This document shows positions 49,302-58,318 of a stretch of DNA of 64,000 bases, one piece after another (position 1 is the first letter of the stretch; every line of letters begins with the position of its first letter). Position numbers and translations under genes: made by a program. The notes beneath the pieces are model-generated. The model ran no database searches. It saw only the letters and a program-made list of their open reading frames with translations, and had not been told where the DNA came from. The stretch lies in NCBI GenBank assembly GCA_012932295.1, contig JAAONU010000004.1, forward strand, positions 6,829,030 to 6,893,029. Direction: 5' to 3'. This DNA is from Cyclina sinensis (Eukaryota; Mollusca; Bivalvia; Venerida; Veneridae).

Positions 49302-50395
49302 AGCTCCTTTTTTGGAAGAAAAAAGTGGAGCTATTGTCATGACCCCCTCGTTGGCGTCATTTAACCTTTTCTTAAGGTCCATTTCTCAGAAACTATCAAA
49401 GCCATTTACTTCAAATTAGGAACACATGTTCATTTTCAAAATGCGACACCATTTCTCAAGGGCAGATAACCCTCAAATTTATTTTTGCAAAGTTATGCCC
49501 TTTTTTCAACTTAAAATTTCTTGGTTAACCTTTTTGTTAATGTTCATATCTAAAAAAGTGTCAAAGATATTCCATTCAAACTTGGAATACTTGATCACCA
49601 GCAAGAACCCTGCAAAGATTGTTGGTACCATGTCCCTTGGGGTCAAAATTAGCTCCACTCATGGGGTCACTTGATTTTACTTATACTTATATATAAGGAA
49701 AAAACTTCTTAAGCCTAGAAATAAACTTCAACTTACATAGGATGGGTAAGTACTCCCCAACCCTTCTCCAGCCTCCCCTCTGCTTGGGGACCCCCCAGCC
49801 CTGGCATTACCGCCCCCCTCCAATATTTTTTTAAATTATGATTATCTTTTTTATAAAATATGTAGGTACTTGACTTTTAAATATGTAGGTATGAAGTGAC
49901 TTGACTCCCCCTGAGGCATTACCCCCTCCCTCCAAAAGAATTTTTTTAAATATGTAGGTATGAATTGACTTGACTCCCCCCCCCCGGGCATTACCCCCCC
50001 CCCCCCCCCCTCGTCCAAACAAAAAAATTAAATATGTAGGTATGAAGTTTCTTTACCCATTCCCCCATCCCCACCACGGCAAAAAATAAAAAAAGTCTTT
50101 TTTCTCCTATATTGGAAAAGACCTTCTTAAGCTTTAAAATAAACTTTTTTTATAAACCAATTTTTTCCATTTTTTTAAATACATAGGTACTTGACTCCCA
50201 AATGCTAGGGGATCCCCTCTCTGACCTCCCCACCACGTTACCCCCCACCCCAATTTTTTTTTCAACTTATATGACTAGGTACTTGCCCTCCCTCACACAA
50301 AAATCTTTTCACTTGGGCCTCTTGTTTGACTTGACTTGTAATTTATTATCCAGCACTGAGAAAAGTAGAGCGTGCTGTCTGTCGACAGGTCTTGT
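49302..50395 (+). mobile_element. AGCTCC-family array element nested in array
   Basis: The 5' hairpin is AGCTCC with a TTTTTTGG...AAAAAAG loop region and GGAGCT (49302-49332). The 3' end is AGTAGAGCG, hairpin CTGTC-TGTC-GACAG (50375-50388) and GTCTTGTT. AGTAGAGC near the 3' end is the inverted counterpart of the 5' start, with one mismatch to AGTGGAGC(T). The interior has 'gaaactatcaaagccattta' text, 'gcaaagttatgccc', and about four decayed units with 'aaatatgtaggtatgaa(g/t)tgacttgactccccc' and long C runs (49976-50011). No coding capacity was seen. Confidence 0.85.
49740..50290 (+). repeat. C-rich repeat inside nested element
   Basis: Four or five units share 'aaatatgtaggtatgaa' or 'aaatacataggtacttgact' followed by long C-rich runs ('accccccc...'). 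The longest run (49976-50011) is nearly pure C. Frames through it are glycine- or proline-rich artefacts. Such runs could form G-quadruplex or i-motif structures. Confidence 0.75.
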
Positions 50396-50504
50396 TTACT
50401 ATAACCTCTGTATTAAAATCTTGTCCAAGCTACATCTCCAAAACTGCTTAGGGGATTTTATTGAAACCAGAATGTTTGTCACCAAGCCTTGTTATATATA
50501 AAAC

Positions 50505-51217
50505 ACCAGTAGGGGTTGGGAATAAAACAATATTGTTCATATTCAAGACCAAACTCACAGCTTTCTAATTCATTGAATAATTATGTCTTTAACCTCCATA
50601 TAAGAATCTGAAGCAGAAAAACATTACTTTATCATTTACCTTCAATTCATGCTCTATGTTTTGTCTGATCTCTTTTCCACAGGCATATTCGATTATATAT
50701 TTACACCAGTTTCAATTCAAGATCCAGTGACAGCTCTTATTTTACAAGGAAATAATAGAACTTAGATAATTTAAGCATTATGTAGTAAATCTTAATCATT
50801 TCTGATTTTTGAACCATCCTTCATCTTCAACGAACTCTTTATTGTAAGATTGTTTGTTTTTAACGATCAAAGAGTATGCTGTTTTTAATGCTACAATTGC
50901 ATTTATAGGAGTATTTTACATTTGATTTTATTACAAATGTTATTATTATATTAATATACATATAATATGATTACCATAGTTTTTCTTATTAGACCAAAAG
51001 TGTAATCCATCTTTGTTGTTTGGAAAGTTTTGTTATAAGTAGAGAATTTGAACTTTAATTTGTCAAATTTGGATCTAAAATGTGATGTATCTATGTTTTA
51101 TTGTAAATGTTTTATTAGAAGCTTATAATTGCGCTTCATACTTACTTAATGCACTGTAAAGCGCTTTTGAACATTTTCTATGAAAGAGAGCGCTATATAT
51201 ATGAGGTATATTATTAT
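50505..51217 (+). mobile_element. Probable LINE 3' untranslated region and (ATT)n tail
   Basis: The end reads 'aatgcactgtaaagcgctttt', 'gaacattttctatgaaagag', 'agcgctatatatatgaggta' and then TATTATTATTAT. CR1/L2-type LINEs with (ATT)n tails commonly end 'gcgctatata...(ATT)n', so this is best read as the 3' end of the LINE whose coding part stops at 48232, separated from it by the array element. The link between the two parts is inferred from order, orientation and class. Confidence 0.6.
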
Positions 51218-52384
51218 TATACCCCCGCTTCGAAGAAGTGGGGGTATACTGTTTTACCCTTGTCCGTGTGTCCGTCCGTCCGTCCGTAACAAATTTCCGT
51301 TGCAGTTTTCTCAGCAACTATAACATGCAGCAGCCTGATATTTCACATATTGCTTTATCCTATAGTCCCATATGGAGTAAAGCGATTTTATGCTCCTTGC
51401 TCATCTACTTCCTGTTTACCGAATACTTAGATTTTTACACATAGTTGACATACATTTACAATTTCCGTCACAGTTTTGTCATCAACTATAAGATGCAGCA
51501 GCCTGATATTTTGCATATTGCTTTATCCTATAGTCCCATATGGTGTAAAGCGATTTTATGCTCCTTGCTCATCTACTTCCTGTTTACCGAATACTTAGAT
51601 TTTTACACTATATAGGTGCATTACATCAACTTAACGACATCTTTATTTTCCGTTGCAGTTTTCTAAGCAACTAGAGCATGCAGCCGCCTGATATTTTGCA
51701 TATTGCTTTATCCTATAGTACCATATGGTGTAAAGCGATTTTATGCTCCTTGCTCATCTACTTCCTGTTTACCGAATACTTAGATTTTTACACATAGTCT
51801 ACATACATTCACAGTTTCCGTCACAGTTTTCTCAGCAACTATAAGATGCAGCAGCCTGATATTTTGCATATTGCTTTATCCTATAGTCCCATATAGTGTA
51901 AAGCGATTTTATGCTCCTTGCTCGTCTACTTCCTGTTTACCGAATACTTAGATTTTTACACATAGTTGACATACATTCACAATTTCCGTCACAGTTTTCT
52001 CAGCAACTATAAGATGCAGCAGCCTGATATTTTGCATATTGCTTTATCCTATATTCTCATATGGTATAAAGCGATTTTATGCTCCTTGCTCGTCTACTTC
52101 CTGTTTACCGAATACTTAGAAGTTACCAACACACAGGAAAGGAGGTTCACTTGATCGTGTTTTTGTGAATAAAGACTTAGATGAATCAGAAATCACAGAT
52201 GTAATACCTGTTCATTATTCTGACCATTTTCATATCCATCTAGCTGTGCCTTGGATGAAGTTGTATTAAATTCAGGTAAATACTCGGAAAAATTTGACAC
52301 TCTTTATACATATGACAAATGCAAATTACATTATGAAAGTCAAATTTCTGATAGCGGGGGCATTAGCTCACAAATTTACTTGTT
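51218..52384 (+). mobile_element. TATACCCCC-family array element with coding scrap
   Basis: The 5' hairpin is TATACCCCC (51218-51226) with GGGGGTATA (51240-51248), followed by 'ctgttttacccttgtccgtg' and GTCCGTCCGTCC. Five units of about 165-182 bp follow, each with 'ccgt(t/c)(g/a)cagttttctcagcaacta', 'gcagcagcctgatatttt' and 'ctacttcctgtttaccg'. The array stops abruptly at about 52120 and is replaced by a coding-like segment (see next entry). The 3' end has GCGGGGGCAT (52354-52363), the inverted counterpart of the 5' start, and finishes 'tttacttgtt' at 52384. The 3' hairpin is not clear. The insertion lies in the (ATT)n tail of a LINE. Confidence 0.75.
52126..52269 (+). pseudogene. Endonuclease-like fragment inside array element
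   Basis: One frame reads PTHRKGGSLDRVFVNKD, then EITDVIPVHYSDHFHIHLAV, and stops at 52267-52269. 'PTHRxGGxLDxVFVN...VxPVxYSDH' is the usual C-terminal pattern of AP-type endonuclease domains of non-LTR retrotransposons, and the SDH corresponds to the catalytic histidine region. The fragment lies between the last array unit and the element's 3' end, in the same orientation. Helentrons are known to carry an AP endonuclease-like domain at the C terminus of their replicase, so it may be the residue of an autonomous parent. A captured LINE piece is the alternative. Confidence 0.65.
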
Positions 52385-52389
52385 AAAGT

Positions 52390-54480
52390 CTATCTAAAAT
52401 TTTCTTTTCAACATCTGTCTGTCTCTAAAGAATTAAAGATGACATTTTTTCTGATAAAAAAGGAGAATTTTTTGTCCTTCAATAAAAATTCTCTGTAGAG
52501 CCTACCCCTGACAAAAGAGCGCCTCCCCATACCTTTTACAAATACATTTTGTACATGTATACCATATTGTACACTATGTAAAAAAGAAAACCTTGTTATT
52601 TTCTAATATATTCATATTTTCACACACCTGAACATCACAACTGAAAATATTACCCTATTGTATATACAACCAAATGTTTTATTTCATGAAGATTTACACT
52701 GTGTTTACAAAAACCTTTTTTATTTATAAGTCAATGTGGACTAGGCATATTCTGGTAGCTGTAAGATTCAAAAGAATTATTGCTTTGGAAATAGCCAGAA
52801 AATAAATATTTATCCCATTGCTTGATTGGTTATCATTTGTTTAGTTTGGACATTAAATTCAAAGACACCACTTGCTTATAAAAAGTTTGGCATGGCTTTA
52901 GTCTTTAAAACTCCTGAAATACAATAACAATGTGGACTCGGTAAGTCATATACTACAAACCTATGATTTTTTAAAAGAATATAGAATCTTTGGACATCGT
53001 CCAAAGTCATTGCAGTACTATGAATACAGGAAATGACAACAGTATTTGTTTCAGTCCTTTTTTAGACATTGGAAAGAAAAAGGTTAAAATTCTGAAACCG
53101 ATCAGAATAAATCCGTACCTTGGAAACAATTTTTTAGAGGTTCAGTACACGTTTAATGTTACTGATATTCCAAATCCTTGTCTATGCTCACACCGTGTGC
53201 ATTTTTTCTTCTTGTCGTTGGGTAGGCTTGAAACTAGACAAATTGTTCTCGAAGTCCCTCTTTTCTTATATCTAATCTTATGTTCTTTCGTTTAAATGTC
53301 TATAAACGTCACCTTTTTGTCAAGTATTGTCTAGACAAAGGAGCCTATAAGGTAATCCATTAAATATAGATTTCTATTTTAGGAGACTCTGCATCTTATC
53401 CAGTTTTAAGTGAATAAGAAGAGACTATGAAACTTACAAATTTTACTCAATACATACTCTGACTTCGATAATACTCAAACGCAATTTACATTGTTTATTT
53501 TGCAGAGTACGGAAACAAAGATGTTTTGATATCCTTAACTGCCAATTAAATAAGGAAGTAAGTAAATTACAACCTTTTCTGGATCTGACAGCCGTAAAGT
53601 GGATGTGAAATATACAATTTATTCTAATACATAACTTATTTTACTACAATTTACCGCTTTCTTTTATACATTCACTTGTTTCTTGTGATATCTTTATCAA
53701 TAATATTACATTTTCCGTGAACTAAATTTTAACGTCCCTTTCAACATTTCGACTGATTCTTAGTCAAACGCGTTAAAAGCGAGGCCACCGATGATGGGCT
53801 TTACATTTTCCGTCACTAAATTACCTTTTGGTGTCTTAAATTAATTATATATTTTGGTAGTTTCGCTGTTTAAAGTTCGCAAATTGTAAAAAATAATACT
53901 AACAGGTAAGGAATCCATGTTTTAAGTTCTTCTGCCCGACCTAAGATTCATGTTTATCGTTAAGGGAAAACAAAATACTATACGGTATACACTGACTGGT
54001 TCAACGCAATAGTTGTTTAGAAAGTGTTAAAGACCCAGTTTCACTTACAAAGATAAAACTAAAATAACACTTTTAAAAAAGTTCTTCTTCAATAAGAACT
54101 TTCCATTGCTCTAACAGTTAAATACAGCACGGTTTCATTGCAGGATTATACGTTGAATAAATAAGCAACGATCACGTGGAAAATGACGAGATCGCATACA
54201 GCTATTACAAACTTAACGCGTGTTCAATGGCTGTTGTAAATTAAGAAATTCGTTTGAAGAATAATTGTTGTATTCTAAGTAAATCTTGTTGCTTTAGAAT
54301 ATTTTAACTGGATCTTTTAAGTGCAGCTTAATACAAGGTTTAGATTTCTGGCACAAGAATTTACTTTTTTATATCCTTTGACGAAAATTTAGGATGTTTG
54401 GACAAAGTACGCATGTATTGTTGATTTCATTTTCCGTTTTAAAAGTAGTCAAGCCCTATAGTTACTAGACGAAAAACATC
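52390..54480. other. AT-rich sequence, no gene recognised
   Basis: The longest frame (101 codons, 52990-53295) has no recognisable domain. Nothing else was supported. Confidence 0.45.
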
Positions 54481-54499
54481 AAATCTGCTAAAGGATACA

Positions 54500-55055
54500 T
54501 TTTATTTGGGGGGTTTCGTCTCCCACCATCCAGTGAAACCAGAGTTATTACCCCTAAGTTAGATAAAATAGCCACCAAAATTATTGTGTAGTGCTTTTAT
54601 TCAACACTATTAAACTTATGGTCATGAAACTTCATAGGTATTTAGATCAGCAAATGGAGTTACGCACCTTGGTTTTTTCGTCTCCTTCCTCCCAGGGAGA
54701 GAAAAGTTATGGCTTTAAGTGAAAAAAAGATTCCAAAAAGTGTGTCATGTGCTCAGTCATCACTGTTGCACAAGGGACATGAAACTTTACAGGGATATAT
54801 ATCAACACGTGCAGTTGTGCACCTTGGGTTTTCGTTTCCATCCTTTTAGGTGACTAAAATCTTTGTGTCACACAATCATCCCACACAATTGCACCAATGG
54901 TCATAAATCTTTACAGGAATATATACCAGCAAGTAAGGTGCGCACCTAGGTTTTTAAATAATTTTACAAATACCTTGGCAACTAATAACTGTGCAACCCT
55001 TGTCCAACCCCTTGCCTTGGGAGCTGATCCTCTGGACACAAGTCTAGTTTTATTT
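54500..55055 (+). repeat. Decayed tandem array, about three units
   Basis: Units share 'tcatgaaactt(c/t)a(c)aggtat(at)', 'atcagcaa...gttac(g)cacctt(g)gg' and 'tttcgt(c)tcc' near 54500-54690, 54777-54840 and 54898-54955. It looks like an old member of the same class of array elements, with no recognisable termini. Confidence 0.6.
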
Positions 55056-55149
55056 TAATGTTTCTTTGTGAAAATCTCAATTTAAGTATCTAAATCAATT
55101 TTGTACCGTAATTAGTCAATACCGGATGAATCTGTCACGTACATGGTTT

Positions 55150-55730
55150 ACTTCCTCGATCCTACGTCTCATTCTAACGGTCAGACGTGACGTTGATAAA
55201 TAGTTGTGTCGTCGTCAATATACACAGGTCTACTGGCAAGTGGATGGTTCTCAAAATTAAACACAACTACCAGCTGCAGGTGGTCGTGAATAAAACGGTC
55301 GCCCGTAAGCTTGCACTGTATGGTTTCTAAGTCCGTCTTGTAATCATGTGATATGCAACTGAAGTATAACCTTCGCCGTTAGGAACCGTCGTCTTGATGT
55401 TTCTTGGTGTGTTAGCTGTGTTCGTGTGCCGCCAGACCCTCATTGGGCTATCCTTAACATACAGCTAAAACCTACTCTCATCCGACCGGTGTAAATGCCA
55501 CCATGTCCTCAAATTCAAACCTCGTCTCGCCGAACACCACCGCAAACGGGTTCCTTGATGCTCAACGGACAGTCATCAGTGGGCCCTTTGTTAATCTCCT
55601 GGATGCTGGTTAAGCGATTTCGAAGCGTTTTCAGAGACAGGCGTCGATGAGGTAGCCATCGAGGCTTAGGACGGGTACTCGCAGGAAGAGGTTGTCATCG
55701 TACTCACCTTAGAAGTACTCGATCCTCTTT
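55150..55730 (-). pseudogene. Unrecognised decayed coding relic
   Basis: This stretch is less AT-rich than its surroundings. A single minus-strand frame gives protein-like segments separated by about ten stops: GEYDDNLFLRVPVLSLDGYL, NPFAVVFGETRFEFEDMVAF, and DYKTDLETIQCKL followed by DRFIHDHLQLVVVFNFENHP and VYIDDD. The alternation of hydrophobic and acidic residues and the persistence of one frame over about 570 bp argue for an old gene or mobile-element ORF, not chance. I do not recognise the family. Confidence 0.4.
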
Positions 55731-55799
55731 GTGTCGTTACGTGAGGTCTTCCTGACCTTGACAGATCCTTTACATTATTGGTCTGACGACGATTTCTAA

Positions 55800-57600
55800 C
55801 CAACTAGCTGATAACAGTGTAGTGCTTGCCAATACTCTCGGCTATATCTACATGTATAATTATTGCCGCTGTGCATCAAAGCTTAAACCCTAATTACAGA
55901 ATATCACTCTTGTCAACTGAAAAAAAGAATATTTCAAACGCATTGATTTGTAATGTACCATAATGCATACCTTACACAAAAATATTAGGGGTGCTAAACC
56001 CTTTTCTAGGTGTATAAATACGTATGGTTATTTAAGCAAATAGTTGCAAACCCGTGATTTCATGACAACTGTAGTAGACGTTAATGTGAGTTGTGATGAA
56101 TAATGCAGTCAAACATATATTCTTAAAACGAGTCTGAAAATTTGGTACAATCATAAACCGGAAAATAAAATTCTAAAGTGTTGAATTCATTCGTGATACC
56201 AAGTTTAAAAAACCCATAAAAATACAACAAATATAGATACCTTTAAAGCAGGGGTATTTTCATATGTCAGTAACCCAAAAGATTTTCGAGTTGATGGGTG
56301 GGTTGGAGTAAATTCGCCAAGACAACTTGTCGTTGTTGTTCTTATGAAAACCTATTGGGGCAAGTGTGAGGTTGTGCCCTAGGACCTGGCTTAAACCCCC
56401 AGTGGCAAATGTTTGGCCACTGACAATTCCAAGGCGGTAACCCCTCGGGTTGTTTTTTCCTTGATCTATAAATAAGTTTATCATAATCATTATTTATCAA
56501 TATTATTCCTAGTTGCCTTTAGTTTTGACTGTTTTCTTTCCTGATAAACGTTATTCATGTATTTGAATAACTGGGTACAGGTTTTCCTCATATCTTGTTT
56601 TTATGCATTTAGTATTGTAAAATTAACTATCTATCTATTCTTTATATTTGGATTTTGATTCTTTGTATAATCAAACAATGTATCATTGTCCTAAACAAAA
56701 GTACACCAATTGTAAGTGATATTGTTATGAATAAAGTAATTTCAATAATTCATTTTGATAACTGCTCATGTTTGCAAAAGCTGTCAGCGTTTAAATGAAG
56801 AAACAAATTATATTTATTTTAACCAATTCATTGTCATTTCCCACGTCACAATTCGATTTTTTTCATCCATAAATCACATTTTATCTCAATAGTTTGAATT
56901 TAGTATCAACCATCTCTAAAACAATTGTGACAATGTAAATACAACTTTCTTTAGATACGTTGTATTTTATCGTTGTTTAGCCTGTTTCATAATTGTTTTC
57001 ATTGAAAACTATACGTTACGCTTCATAATCTACGAAAACTGAAGTAACGAGGGTGATAAAACTATTCAACGATACCTTTATTTTCCTCTTGATCTTGTTC
57101 CTGTTTTTTTATTTAGTTAAATAAGTTATGACGATTAAACTTTAGATACATATGTAATGTTGTGATGTATTCAACTAAAGTAACCATTTGTTCTAAAAGC
57201 TTTTTTTTTCACGACCACGTTTCTTTTTTCACAATTGTTCACAATGCACTTACTCATGTCTGAATTTGTTTGATATTTTTCACCCAATACCAAAAAGAGA
57301 ATACGTTTATGTACATTTTAACACCAAAAGAAAGACATAGACAAAGCAATTTATTTTCAGAAAATATAATGTCCATCGAGATTTTAACACATTTTGGGGA
57401 AGAAAAAAGTTTCCTCGTAATTTTGGAAATAATTTTTTAAGTGGCACATTTTTCGTAGTTTATTTAATGGCAAATTGAAATAAGGCAAACTGGTTAATTG
57501 CCAATACCTTTCTAAGATGTAATAGCTTAAACGGTAAAATCGGTTTAATGTTTTCGCTGTAGGTTGGTGTATAAAATTTATTGAAATTCTGCAGACATAT
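55800..57600. other. AT-rich sequence, no gene recognised
   Basis: At 56340-56460 a GC-richer stretch contains 'agtggcaaatgtttggccact', an imperfect palindrome, and an open minus-strand frame of 76 codons (56260-56490) that I do not recognise. It may belong to a dispersed repeat. The rest is featureless. Confidence 0.4.
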
Positions 57601-57604
57601 TACC

Positions 57605-57835
57605 GTCTCCGCGGCTTAGTGGTAACAACGTACGCTTAAGGGACGTGAGTTCGGTAATTCGAGTGCCATCTTGTGTTTGCTCTACTGTAGCTAGCTGGCA
57701 AGCCGCCAGATAAAAAAACAGAAGGGTCACCGACAACCTATCCGCACGATGCTTTGCATACAGGAACGGGACTCGGAGAGAAACTGTGTTCTAAGGTAGA
57801 CAGTTGAGGTGACACTATAATAAATAATAAAAAAG
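57605..57835 (+). mobile_element. tRNA-derived SINE
   Basis: The head resembles a tRNA: A-box-like GCGGCTTAGTGGTAACAACG (57611-57630) and B-box-like GAGTTCGGTAATTCGAGTG (57647-57665). A tRNA-unrelated body follows (about 57670-57800, with GGCAAGCCGCC and CGGGACTCGG), and the 3' tail is AATAAATAATAAAAAAG. Length (about 230 bp) and layout are typical of V-type or similar SINEs. It inserted between the unassigned region and copy C. Flanking target duplication was not identified with certainty. Confidence 0.7.
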
Positions 57836-58318
57836 CACTCCAGTTCTCTACTTGTGTTTTGCAGTGGTTATCAAAACAGAACTTTAAGCATTTTTCTATA
57901 ATTTAAGCTATATAAACGTTGAACAGACGATTTTCTGTCTGCAATTAATTGTATGTATCTATAATGATTATACTCGAGCAAACTTTTAGGTATATTACGT
58001 ATTTCCCAAGCTTAAGGGAACATATTGTTAGTTACTTGACGGCTTTGTACATAATGAAATATTTACAAACGCTGAAAATTATCAAAATCTGCTCCAATCT
58101 GTGTATAAGTAATCTTGGCTTAATATACTTTAAACAAAAAAATCAATGCAAAAAAAAAAAAAAAAAAAATATAAATAAAATAAAACTCATTTGTCACATT
58201 CTCCAAAAAGCTAAGTCAAATAAATGGCAACTTACAAACAATATTTTGAGAAAACTAGCAAATGGAGTTCGCTGTGAAAGAAAAAGTTTTTATAAAGATC
58301 CACTTCTGTCATGTCTTC
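57836..58318. other. AT-rich sequence with poly(A) run
   Basis: A run of about 22 A lies at 58147-58168 and lies inside the 133-codon open frame ending at 58350, which has no recognisable domain. The frame is not called as a gene. Confidence 0.45.

Larger units (their letters stand above)
48265..50495 (+). mobile_element. Array element inserted in the LINE, itself split
   Basis: It opens with a hairpin, ATGCCCCCGAAGGGAGGCAT (48266-48285), then 'atagtaatcgcacag' and GTCCGTCCGTCTGTC. Six units of about 165-170 bp follow, with landmarks 'aaaatcttgtc' near 48323, 48481, 48649, 48817, 48986 and 49155. Each has 'ttcattgaaactt(c/a)acagg', 'gttgtgcatat' and 'ttggcagagttatggg'. The array is cut at 49301 by another element and resumes at 50396 ('tactataacctctgtattaaaatcttgtcc'), then fades by about 50495 without a recognisable 3' terminus. 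It sits just after the LINE stop codon. Confidence 0.8.

Noticed and set aside
52990..53295. 101-codon plus-strand frame as a possible exon
   Set aside because: No recognisable domain and no supporting neighbour; chance frames of this length are expected in 64 kb of AT-rich DNA read in six frames.
56260..56490. 76-codon minus-strand frame with a GC-richer centre
   Set aside because: It may lie in a dispersed repeat, but I recognise no family and saw no boundaries, so it was not called as a gene.
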